Positions 8,300-19,118 of a stretch of 64,000 nt of DNA are shown here, one piece after another (position 1 is the first letter of the stretch; every line of letters starts with the position of its first letter). Below the pieces are notes generated by a model that did no database searches, was not told the DNA's origin, and saw nothing but the letters and a program-made list of their open reading frames with translations. Source of the DNA: Diphasiastrum complanatum (Eukaryota > Streptophyta > Lycopodiopsida > Lycopodiales > Lycopodiaceae); the NCBI GenBank assembly GCA_029204225.1, contig CM055108.1, forward strand, positions 1,320,253-1,384,252, written 5' to 3'. Both the position numbers and the translations under genes were made by a program.

Positions 8300-11200
8300 A
8301 TGGGAGAGTCCATTTTGAGTGAAAGTAACAAATTGGACGGGATTTCCAACTATGCAGTGTGGAAAGTCAAAATGAAAAACATACTGATGGAGAAAGATGT
8401 GTGGGAAGTTGTAACAAGTGATGAGAGAAGGCCGCCAAATGAAGCAGACATCAAAGTGTTCGACAAAAAGATGAGGAAAGCTTTGACCTTCATTAACTTG
8501 TCAGTGAAGAATCACATCATTACCCACATTTGTGATGCTATTACACCCAGACAGGCATGGGATGTGCTAAAGGAGCAATTCGAGACGTCAAATCCGTCAA
8601 GAATCATGTTACTGAAGTCAAAGTTGAATAGTGCCCACATGGAGCAAGGAGAGCACATTCAGACATACATGACTAGAATAAAGACAATGAGAGATGAACT
8701 GCATTCTATTGGAGAGTGCATACATGATGTGGAGCTGGTGCATAATGCATTATGCGGCATTGCAGAACCCTATCAGATGTTTGTGAGCAGAATAGCATCA
8801 AGAGAAAGATTGCCAACCTTGGACGAGCTCACAGGAATTTTGATGCAGGAAGAGTAACAACTGTCTAAGCAGCAATTTGCCAAGTCTCAAGAGGATGAGG
8901 GATCTTCCAGCAAAATTAAGAAGAAAGACAAGTGCTTCCATTGTGGTAAAAAGGGCCATTGGAAGAGTGAATGTCACAAATTCCTGGCAGAACAAGACAA
9001 GGGAAAACCAAAACAAGCAGGTAACCTTGTCGATGAGGGTGAGATTGAAGACTCTAGCATCTTCATATTTGCACTGTCATCTAATCAAGATGATCAAGCA
9101 TGGTATATTGACTCAGGAGCCACAAGACACATGACAGACAACAAGAATTGGTTTAGTAGTTTGAAGGTGTTGGATAATAAAACATATGTTTCACAAGCAA
9201 ATGGTGAGGTGTGCATGATCAAGAGGATAGGCACAGTTTCAATCCAACTGCCTGATGGCAAAATCAGGATGATCAGGGAGGTACTTTACGTACCAGGTTT
9301 GAAGAAAAATCTACTTTCTGTTGGAGTCATTACTGATCAAAAGTTCAGAGTAGAATTCACCCATGATTGTTGCTTTGTGAAGGATGCGAACCAAAAGTTC
9401 AAAGTTATTGCGAATGGAATAAGAGAGCCCAATACAAAATTGTACATGTTGAATGCTACAATCAAGGGGCAACATGGACTTGTATCGTCCATTCCTTTGC
9501 AAACTGAGTTGTGGCACAAGAGGCTTGGTCACTTGAACTTGGGAAGCCTTAGTTTGATGAGAAAATTAGAGATGGTAACAAGACTGCCTACCATAGAAGA
9601 TCACTTGAAATTGATGTGCGAAACTTGTGTATATGGGAAGCAACATCGAGAGAAGTTCAATAAAGGGGTGTTGCAAGAGCAAAGAACATCTTGGATTTAA
9701 TCCACACAGATTTATGCGGGCCTATGAGGACCATGTCCTTAGGAAAAGCCTTCTATTTCATGACCTTTATTGATGATATGTCACGTAAGATGTGGATCTA
9801 CTTCTTGAAGAAGAAGTCAGATGCATTTGATAGCTTCAAGAACTTCAAAAACTTGGTCGAAAATCAGACAGGTAGGAAGATCAAAGTCCTAAGATCAGAT
9901 AGTGGAGGTGAGTATAAGTCTAATGACTTCAATGATCTTTGTGATCAATGTGGGACTAAAAGACAATTTACGCAAGCTCATACTCATGCTCTCAATGGTG
10001 TAGTTGAGCGCAAAAATTGTACGATTGTGGAAAGTGCCAGATCTATGCTAGTTGAGATGAAACTACCAAAAGATTTTTGGTCAGAAGCATGTAGCACGAT
10101 AGTCTATCTTCAAAATAGAAGTCCTACCATTGCCATACCAAAGATAACACCTGAGAAAGCATTCACAAAGAAAAAGCCAAAGGTGAACCACTTGCGAATC
10201 TTTGGATGTAAGGCCTTTGTACAGATTCCTAAGGAAGAGAGACGTAAACTTGATGTAAAAACTATCAAGTGCATATTCCTAGGATATGATGATCGTGTGA
10301 AGGGCTATAGATGTTTTGATCCAGTCGAAAACAAAATCCATATAAGCCGAGATGTTATCTTTGATGAATCCAAGATGTATGAAGACGAGGATGCTGAGAA
10401 GATAGACATATCCAATGGAAAAGATGGTATAGTGAGAATACCACCTGATGATGATCCATTCATTGACCTTCCGAGTAATGAACATGAGGATACATCCGAA
10501 GATACTACTACTCAACCTCAAGAAATAGGTTGGAGAGGTAGGACAAACCTTTTGGTGCAAGAAGGATTGAAGTTACTTGTGACAAATGCAAGGAGAAGGA
10601 TGTACCGTGGGATACATTTTTACCAGGCAGCCGATCACCTGACAGAAAGCTCCCTAAGTGGTTTGAGAGATTGATGGAGAGCCGTGACATAGATGACTTT
10701 CCAGGATTATCTAACCAGGGAGAGCTACGAAGATCAACAAGAGAGAAGATACTACCTGAAAGGTATGAAGCAAATTATGCTCTCTTATCTAGCATTATTC
10801 AAAGCAAAGAACCTTCGACTTATGGTGAAGCGAAGGATGATGACATTTGGATCAAGGCCATGGGAGAGGAGATGGAGTCAATTGCTAAGCATAGCACATG
10901 GGACTTAGTAGAACCCCTAGTTGGCAAGAAATCCACTGGTTGCAAATGGGTATACAGGACTAAGTACCATGCAGATGGAAGTATAGCAAAGCACAAAGCA
11001 ATATTGGTGATCAAAGGGTACGCACAAAATAAAGGCATTGACTATGAGGAGACCTTTGTGCTGGTTTGTAAGTGAAATACTCTATGTCTACTTATTGCTT
11101 TAGCTTCACATTTTGGTTGGCCTTTACATCAGATGGATGTAAAATCTGTTTTTCTAAATGGTGAGTTAGAAGAAGAAGTGTTCATGGATCAACCTGAAGG

Positions 11201-12341
11201 CTTTGTAATGAAAGGACATGAAAATAAAGTATGTCGCTTGAAGAAAGCGCTTTATGGTCTTAAACAAGCATCACGTGCGTGGTATAGCAAGATTGATGCC
11301 TACTTTCGTTGAAAGGGGATGGTGAGAACACATTCTGATCCAAATCTATATGTCTTATGCTTTGATGGTATGGTTGCTTTGATAGCTCTTTATGTTGATG
11401 ACTTGATTATTATGAGAAATAATCAAGAGATGATAGGCATGATCAAGAAAGACCTCATGGAATAATATGAGATGACGGATCTCAGCCTGATGCATTACTG
11501 CCTTGGAGTAGAAGTGTGGCAAAAAGGACATGAAGTGGGTTTAACACAGGTGAAGTATGTCAAAGAGTTGCTGCACAGGTTTAGGTTGCAGGATTGCAAA
11601 CCAGTAAACACTCCTATTGAGCCAAGTAAAAAGCTTTCTAAGCTTGATGAATCACAGTCATTTGATGCTATGCTATATAGACAGTTAGTAGGGAGCTTGA
11701 TTTACCTTACCAGAACTAGACCAAATATATGCTATGTTGTTGGCATTGTAAGTCAGTTTATGGCAGCACCTACGCAAACACATTGGAAAGCAACTAAGCG
11801 CATTTTGCATTATGTGAAAGGCACTTCAGAGTATGGCTTGATTTACAAGAAGCATGATGGTTTACCTGAGTTGTGTGGCTATGTGGATGCGGACTGGGGA
11901 GGTGACTATGATGATCATAGATCCACCACAGGATATATATTCCAGTTTTGTGGTAATTGCTTTTCCTGGTCTAGTATGAAGCAAAGTACAATTGCTCTTT
12001 CCACCATAGAAGCAGAGTATAAGGCAATGTGTAGTGTTGCACAAGAAGCTATATGATTGAGACAAATCTTGAAAGAAATTGGCATGAAGCAGAAAAATCC
12101 CACGACTTTACATAGCAACAGTCAGAGTGGCATTCAGCTAGCGAAGAATCCAATGTTCCATGCGAGAACTAAACACATTGAGATTCAATATCACTTCATA
12201 CGTGAGAGGCTGCTGAGTCGTGAAATTCATGTTGTTCATTGTAGCACAGAAGAACAATTAGCTGATATTTTCACTAAGCCACTTACTGGAGAAAAGTTTG
12301 ATAAGTTTAGATCAAAGCTTTCTGTAATTAAAGTTTGTTGA
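8300..12341 (+). pseudogene. Copia-5 gag-pol, near complete but interrupted
   Basis: Gag (MGESILSESNKLDGISNYAV) runs to a TAA at 8855-8857 and stays open in the same frame to 9700. That part holds a zinc knuckle (CFHCGKKGHWKSEC, about 8936-8977), the protease site (YIDSGATRHMTD) and the pre-integrase domain (LWHKRLGHLNLGSL). A one-base loss near 9665 shifts into the integrase frame 9691-10674 (HTDLCGPM, VLRSDSGGEY, VVERKNCTIVE). RT starts in 10671-11075, is stopped by TGA (11073-11075), and continues with [33 protein letters not shown] and YVDDLII at about 11390. TAA follows at 11463-11465. RT end and RNase H run through 11472-12341 ([54 protein letters not shown]), with one TGA at about 12055. 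All domains are present, yet at least four stops and a frame shift kill it. Confidence 0.85.
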
Positions 12342-12394
12342 CTTTAAAGCTATGTATATGATTGTATAAAAAGTGACTCTACTTTAAGGGAGAG

Positions 12395-12670
12395 AGTTAG
12401 AATTAAAGTTAGAATCACTGTGTTACTGTACTGTGGGTCCTACCAGTGGATAAGGATCAGTTGGCCTCGCCACGAGGCAAGTCGACGGGACACGCGTCCC
12501 GCCAACGGCAACGTAGGTCATGCATGGGTTGCCTGAGTGAACAACTATATGTACAATGTAATTTCATTTTGAGAAATACAGTTGCTATGTGAGCTTGCTG
12601 AAGAGAGTGATTTTCTGTCTGTGTTACTATGTAGCATGATCTGTGTTCCTGTGCAAAGCAAATTCTAAGT
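12395..12670 (+). repeat. Copia-5 3' LTR with non-TG/CA ends
   Basis: It follows the purine tract TTTAAGGGAGAG, starts AGTTAGAATT and ends AATTCTAAGT. Compared with the Copia-8 LTR and its primer-site junction, the ends appear to be AG...GT rather than TG...CA, with imperfect inverted ends AGTTAGAAT/ATTCTAAGT. Confidence 0.7.
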
Positions 12671-12990
12671 GAAATGAGAGAGAGCAGATAGAAGATGTGT
12701 CTCTCCATGAGTTACATCCTTTTATAGAGTGCCAAACCCTATTTGGCCACTTGGCTTTCTCTCTAAAATGATAACCCTACTATTTTTGGGTCTAGATTCA
12801 AAGTACCCAACATTCAAATTTGAAATCTCTCTCAAGCTAGACTACCAACTTTCCCACACTTTCAAAAAGTATTTATCGAATGTATTTTGAACTAATAAAA
12901 CTTCAAAAAGTTTATCTCTAAGTCTAAAATGAGTTCAGCCTCAATTGACAATTTACCAAAATATGACTAAACTTGTTGAAATCTCTCACA
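12671..12990 (-). repeat. LTR of Copia-4, outer part
   Basis: It continues the LTR cut at 8183 and matches 31015-31347 of Copia-6, including the antisense TATA box (ATCCTTTTATAGAG at about 12716) and the end GTTGAAATCTCTCACA. On the minus strand the LTR thus starts TGTGAGAGATTTC. Confidence 0.75.
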
Positions 12991-14279
12991 AATTGTACAC
13001 CCGTAAGTATATTTTTGTCTATACCATAAAGTTAGAAAATGAAGAGCCTCGCCTTTGAAAAAAATAGTTTTTTTATTGTTTCTCTTTTGTATTGCCATGT
13101 GAACCAATACAAAATTTAATTCTGATATCAGTCTTCTACGTAATACAAATTATCTCAAATATAAACAAATACAAAATTTTTAAATACATAAATTTTTTGT
13201 TGGGCAACATGTGGAAATGCTATTGGATATTGATGCTTGGCCCTTCCAACACAACTACACATTTGGGCATTTTGTCATGCGATGCTGCCATGTGAACTCT
13301 GTACTTAGCCAAAATTTTGACATTTTTTTTGGTTGTGGCTCTACCGCGCGTGGCACATCCATGCCAAATTTTTTTGAGGGACCCTACAGGTGAAATCCAG
13401 ACTGGAGGTGGGGGTTCGACAATTAAATTTTTTTTTTGCGTGGCACTACCACACAATTATTTTTAAAAACTAAAAATAAAAAAAAGAGTACAAAAAAATC
13501 TTGGCATGGTAGAGCCACTTGTGAGAGTGCCACACATGGCAGTTATTTAACCACCTCTCATATGACAAGTATCTCTGGAGATTTTCCATGCGTAGCACTA
13601 CCATGCATCACAAAAGTTACAGAAAGTTTATTTTGATATTGCCATGCATGGCAAGATAACATTGTTTGAAGATTTTCTTTTTAAATCTATAATGAATAAC
13701 ATGTTGATAAACAAACAATTTTATGATTAATTTATAAGTAGATGAGATTGTTTTTGAGGCTCTGAATAAGTTTTGACTAAATGAAATGATCATTATGTGA
13801 GCATGAGTGTGGACTAAAAATGAAATGATCACTATGTCAAATTATGATGCATTTTGAATTAAATTTGAAATTTATTGATACTCAAATAAATAACATTAGC
13901 CATAATGTTGTATGATTATGTGAGAAATCAACATGCAACATGTTTCTATTTATAGTTGTCTAGCTTTTGCAAGAATGTTTGTGTGTTTGCAAAGATGAAT
14001 GAATAATCAAAACATTGTGGCAAAGTGTATTATTATCTTTCATAATATTTTCATAAATGTTACCACAATGAAGATGTTTTTTAGCTATAATATATAATTA
14101 ATCGATATCCTAAATTTTCTAATTGTTCTCTTAATTAGTTCACATATCTATTGATAATTTTTTCCAATTCTAAATGATTGTAAAATGTTTTGAAATGAAA
14201 CTTAAAAAATGCAACATCGTATAAAGATGTAATAATTTTGAAAACTATATATATTGGCCAGAAATGTATTGTTTTATAA
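12991..14279. other. AT-rich non-coding stretch with TGGCA-type motif cluster
   Basis: No gene is seen. Between about 13240 and 13660 short motifs recur on both strands: GTGGCTCTACC, GCGTGGCACTACC, GGTAGAGCCAC and TGCCATGCATGGCA. From 13660 on the DNA is very AT-rich without structure I can name. Confidence 0.4.
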
Positions 14280-16200
14280 CAAATTGTGACATGTACACAT
14301 TTTATTCATCATCACGAGATTCAAATTCATCAGTCAATACATCTTGCAACTCATCTCCGCTTAGATGATTTTCATCATCACTATAGCAATTAGAACATCT
14401 CTCAATATTGTCTTCATGCAAAGAATTATTATTTTCCTCTTTATTGAGATTTTTAAGATTTATAAAATATTTGTACATCTTCATCAAGTATACTTGTGTT
14501 GTCCAAATGTAGATCCTCCATTTCATTCTCCACATATGCATTTTCAAATACATGTCTTGAGTGTGGCTTACCTTGAACATTATGCCACGATTTCTTGTTT
14601 AGTCAATCTGGTTGAAAAAATACCTACACATTTAACAATGTTAAGATTAGAGATTTATTATCATCAAATTTTAATTCACAATAAATAGATGTAATGAAAA
14701 AGTAGTGTAGATGCTTAGTATAATATTGGTTACAATCGACAAAAAGAAAAAAAATGTGAAACTCATGCACACCTAATCACAATGACGAGGCAATATCAAT
14801 GTGTCTGAAAAGTCCATGCTTAATGTCTTAGTTGAATTGATAGCAAAAAATCTACTACGATCTTTTTTTATGGTTGCATTTGATCCTCTATAGTTGATTT
14901 TGAACCATTTCACGTCAAACAAAATATATTTACCCATTTCACTAGAACACAACTTATATATAGCTTGTACAGTTCAAGCTCTCCAGAAATTGGACTTTGA
15001 TCTTGAGCACTACTCCAAATTTCTTGATGGAAAGATGCCATTACAAAACAATCATAAGTTCGTCATTTCATATCAATTGACTCAATGTGATGATGATGAC
15101 CATATGTCCACATTGCACTAGACTTTCGATACTGCCACATGTTGATTTCTAATCAAAACAATAATCAATCATCGTACAAATTAAATTTGTTGAATTTAAA
15201 AAAAAAGAAGTTATAGACAAACTTTCCAATCATATCCTCTTGCAAATTCTTATTTTGTGTCAGAGATCAATTTCTCCTTTGTTCTTGTTTGTTGGAATGT
15301 ATCAATCATCTCGTCTATGGTGCATTGGTTCAACATCATGTGAAGGTGCAACTGGACATCTACATGTGTCGGTGTCGATTTCTAGTCAAGGCCCTTTTTT
15401 TTTTCTTGTTCATAGAATTTTGAATTATGAAACATGAAGGCTAAATTTTTTTTTCTCAAAATAGGTGTCATTTTTTTTAAGACTGCCCATACTTTGAGGT
15501 TTTCTACCTTTCACCTCATTGCTATCCTCATCATGCCATAGTCATGGAGCAGATAGATGTATCAAAACCAAAACTTTGGTAGCATATAATAGAGATTCTT
15601 GCACTAACCATCTCTCTGACATGCTTCCCTTTGACCTTGCCTTCTGACACACAAAATCTTTCAAAACTTTCACAAATCTCTCTAAGAAACACATCCACCT
15701 ATAGAAAATTTTAACACAATGAGAACATTATATTGTTCATTTAAAAAAAATCACACTGCATTTATTGAAATCACTAAAATCAACATCATGTGTATTATAT
15801 CTTGAGTGCACAGAATCGACAATACCAACATCTTGGACCAATTGCACAAGCAGATGCACCTGTATGTCTAGGATAGAAGTTAGAAAATCTCTCTCAAAAA
15901 TACATATCGCATCCACCATATCTTCATGTTTTGTTTGCATGTCTTTTTGACAAATCTCCTTATCACATATCCATCTACAACATGTTTGTAGCATAACTAG
16001 ATTTTAGGATGTTCATATGATTTTATCAAACTTGTATTAGGAAAAACACGCAATTTCATAATATGTGAAAAAAAAATGTATGTACCTGACAAAAAATGCT
16101 TATTTGTAAATGGCATCATGAAGTTGATCAATTATGAGATTTTAGACCATGGAGTTCTCCTTCAGCTGTAAATGATATTCGTAGTAAATGAGCAAAACCT
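14280..16200 (-). pseudogene. Decayed CACTA (En/Spm) TNP2-type transposase
   Basis: Minus-strand pieces follow the domain order of plant TNP2 proteins. At about 16120-16170 ELHGLKSHN resembles the MKSHDCH motif. At 15770-15920 ICIFERDFLTSILDIQ followed by VHLLVQLVQDVGIVDSVHSRY fits DUF4218. At 15590-15680 KDFVCQKARSKGSMSERWLV fits the YVRN-RPEGSIAEGY block. At 14780-14950 KYILFDVKWFKINYRGS and RFFAINSTKTLSMDFSDTLI fit DUF4216. An acidic tail (DDENHLSGDELQDVL) ends at 14302. Stops and shifts separate all pieces, and the catalytic Transposase_21 part was not found. The assignment rests on remembered family patterns, so an alignment is needed to fix limits. Confidence 0.6.
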
Positions 16201-17368
16201 GTTGACCATACATAATTGTACTCTTCCTTGGTAAGAATCCATGGGGCTTGTGGAATAATATTGGAATTTCCAACATTATTTAATTTTGGCCATTGCTCTT
16301 TATTTGTTTTTTATTCTTGTAGATCATGTCTTAGACTGGCAAAATTATTATCTCTATCGCCCACTAAGAATCAAAAGAGAAAAGTTCTCCACTTCAAATG
16401 AGAACAAGAAGATGATTTCTCCATGCTTGATATTTATAACAACCATAATGTGACTTGGCCACTTCTCTAATCTTGCCCTAAAATAGCAACTTCTAGGTAC
16501 TTCACCAAAACCATATTCTCAAATCATGTATGGAAGTATAATTTCATATAACTTTATCAGTCCTCGTAGTCTCATTTTGTATTCATCAAATTTAATTGAT
16601 TAACAAAATTTGCTCAAATGAAATTCAAAATAAAAACAATACCCAATAGTTGTTTACTCTAGAAAACTTTAATTACTTTTATCCTATCATCCTATTGATT
16701 TTCCTATGTTTGTCAAAGTGATTAATTGTTATTGTAGATTCATGCATCTACAACTATAGAATAGACCATAACATCAATAACAAATGCACTAGTTGCAACA
16801 ACATTCACAACAACAATTGTTGCTCTTTGAGATAGTTGTTTCTTTACGTTGTACTTGGCTAAAAGCATGTTTTGGTGGTACAACATGGACTGTCAAGGAC
16901 ACTACCTTTTTTGGGTACAAATGCACTCAAAAAAATGTTCATTGTTTAGCATTTTAAATTGGATCCACTAGAGATATGAAGAGACTATGGCTATTTCTAA
17001 CTAATTTGCATGTGTGTAATTGTAATAATTGCTTAATAATTACTTCTGTTGTTGGACAACAGGCCGTCGGCTCCTTTCTCTCGCTCTTGCTCTCTCACAA
17101 TCTAGCTCACTCTCTCTCCTCGCATTTGAAAGATCTCCCAGTCTAGCTCTCTCTCTCTCTCTCTCTTTCATCGCGTTCGCAACATCTCTCAGTACTGGTC
17201 TGATATACCTCCTTAATGATCGTGCTCTTTCTGATCGCACTGTGGCTGATCCAGGTCTTTCTTGCTGATCGTGATCTTTGTCTGATCGATTCCAACATGG
17301 ATAGATTTTAGGGCAATAATATATATTTCACATATTCAATTCCAGATATTCCAACAATTTTTCCTACA
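16201..17368. other. Unassigned stretch with CT-rich low complexity
   Basis: AT-rich and without a convincing gene. 17060-17180 is pyrimidine-rich (CTCT runs, longest at 17147-17167). The stretch may hold the eroded 5' part of the CACTA element. No ends or repeats were identified. Confidence 0.35.
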
Positions 17369-17665
17369 ATGCATGAGACGTACGCAAGTGACTCCAACAT
17401 GGAACCTCGTCACTGTGCCGACAAAGTTGCAATGAGGGATTTTTGGGCTAGTAAGAAATGGGAACATAGATTGAAAGAAATATTTTTTAGGAGGCTTGGA
17501 GATCAACCTTCGGAAGATGACTCCAAAACAAGAAAAATAATCTATTTGTCTATACCAAAATATTGGCGAAGACAATACACAATAATTTTCAATAGGTATT
17601 CAGAGGGAAATATTCCAGGAACTACTTCTACAACCAGCTTTCTGGGAGTTGCAAATATCATCTAA
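17369..17665 (+). CDS. Unidentified coding-like ORF
   Basis: A 98-codon frame beginning MHETYASDSNMEPRH and containing FWASKKWEHRLKEIFFRR and IPKYWRRQYTIIFNRYSEG. The many Trp, Arg and Tyr and the balanced codons look like real protein in otherwise AT-rich DNA. No family was recognised. It ends in TAA without a longer partner frame, so it may be one exon or a fragment of a dead transposon gene. No signal peptide or membrane segment is seen. Confidence 0.3.
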   Translation: MHETYASDSNMEPRHCADKVAMRDFWASKKWEHRLKEIFFRRLGDQPSEDDSKTRKIIYLSIPKYWRRQYTIIFNRYSEGNIPGTTSTTSFLGVANII

Positions 17666-17784
17666 TTTTGTTGAAAGCAATCTTGTTTCTAACATGTGTA
17701 ACACCCTCAGTCAAATTCAGGTGCCCCACTAGGTGAATGAACTCTTCGTAAAGAGATCTTCGCTTGTGATGGTCCTAAATAAAG

Positions 17785-18048
17785 TTGATGGCACAACGAA
17801 TCTCCCTCATTCGAGAATTAGGTGCTTTGGGTGTTCATCGTAAAAATATTGTTGCAGCCAATTCTTGCCTTAACATTAAGGATGATGTGGAGGTTCTGCC
17901 CTTGAGTGCCTGTTATAGACGATTGCCTAGAGGTACCATAATCACGGCTCGGTTCAAGGAACTGGTGTATGCCTTTTGGAGCTCAGAAACTCGAGTTTTC
18001 CCCCCCCCCAAAAAAAAAAAGACACATGCCAACAGAGGATTGGAATAA
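17785..18048 (+). CDS. Unidentified coding-like ORF
   Basis: An 87-codon frame. The useful part is RISLIRELGALGVHRKN ... LPLSACYRRLPRGTI ... LVYAFWSSETRVFP, which looks conserved-protein-like. It is followed by a C9A10 homopolymer junction (18001-18020) that makes a low-complexity tail. I cannot name the family. It lies 120 bases after the previous ORF on the same strand, and the two may be exons or fragments of one gene. Confidence 0.3.
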   Translation: MMAQRISLIRELGALGVHRKNIVAANSCLNIKDDVEVLPLSACYRRLPRGTIITARFKELVYAFWSSETRVFPPPKKKKTHANRGLE

Positions 18049-18861
18049 AGAGTATTGTCAAGCATCCAGTACATCTTCTTGATGACTGTTAGGGGTGTGT
18101 TTTAATCCTTAACTCCATGTTCCTAACTACGACAATAGAATCCTCTAATCTAACATGAATCCAATAACAGCAGCAACAATAGCAATATAACCAACAACAT
18201 AACGCTAATTAAACAGAAATAACCATTACAAACTATGATTTATACAGCGAATAAACTGATACTATGCAAATATCCAATAGCCATGCTCACGACTCACAAT
18301 ATATAACAATGTGGTAATCAAATCCAGAAGTGATCGCTAATACATGGTATTTAACGCCTACATACTGGTCACTTAAAGGGTCTTAAGTAAGGAAACTCTC
18401 TGTTGCTACCTGTGACTCACACATGGATTAAGAACTAAATGCAACAGTGCTCAGCTCTCACCCTTCACCTCTCCAATACTTTACTGTCCGATCAATTCAG
18501 TATCGAGAAGTCCTCCACCTGGCTTAGGATGTCCTATTTATCTCTCCGAGGAAATTCCACAATTCCATATCATTACGACCACAAAGAGTCGCTTTAGTTA
18601 CCCATCAAGTCCTTTTTTTTTTTTTGCGGTTCTTCACGGTTTGTTCAATTTCCCGTCATGAACCATAACATCATTTCTACAACTATTTCTAATTATTCAG
18701 TTCTAGTGACTATGACTTAGCCTAACTTCCTACTTATAGTGACATCACCTACCTTGTACAACTAATTTAACATACCTATGCATTTCTTAATAACAATATA
18801 CAACTACAATTCTTAAAACACAATTACATTCTTAATGTTCCATAATCATATGGGCTCTTGT

Positions 18862-18862
<1 letters not shown>
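18049..18862. other. Unassigned non-coding stretch
   Basis: Moderately AT-rich with no open frame of note and no repeat recognised. A T12 run lies near 18612. Confidence 0.4.

Positions 18863-18892
<30 letters not shown>
18863..18892. repeat. Poly-C tract of 30 bases
   Basis: An uninterrupted run of 30 C on the plus strand (G on the minus strand), a few hundred bases before the Ulp1 pseudogene. Such a run can form i-motif or G-quadruplex structures. The exact length may be unreliable because homopolymers are hard to sequence. Confidence 0.9.
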
Positions 18893-19118
18893 AGTACATG
18901 TTACATATAATCTTCTCAGCCCTACAATGACACTCAGGTCCTTCGTTTTTTTTTGGATTTTCATTTTTGGATTTACACTACTATTGAAATTGATCTTTGA
19001 TACTCCTGTTCTTTGGTTCCAGTACTACCAATTCCTTTACAAAATGTGCATATTTGCACACTTCATGGAGAGGTGAGGATCATAGAGAAATTAATATATC
19101 TTCATATCTTGTTTTCAA

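Larger units (their letters stand above)
8184..12670 (+). mobile_element. Copia-5: copia element nested in the LTR of Copia-4
   Basis: A plus-strand element with a truncated 5' LTR (8184-8296) and a complete 276-bp 3' LTR (12395-12670) interrupts the antisense LTR of Copia-4. Flanks GAAAAG (8178-8183) and GAAATG (12671-12676) are a near-perfect duplication. The first LTR is fused at GCCAACG to the gag at 8300. The rest of the LTR, the primer site and the first gag codons (present in Copia-8) were lost. It is the same family as Copia-8. Confidence 0.85.

Noticed and set aside
11073-11075. Programmed readthrough or selenocysteine at the shared TGA
   Set aside because: Each copy has further private stops and shifts, so inheritance from a defective source is simpler. 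Kept only as an alternative.
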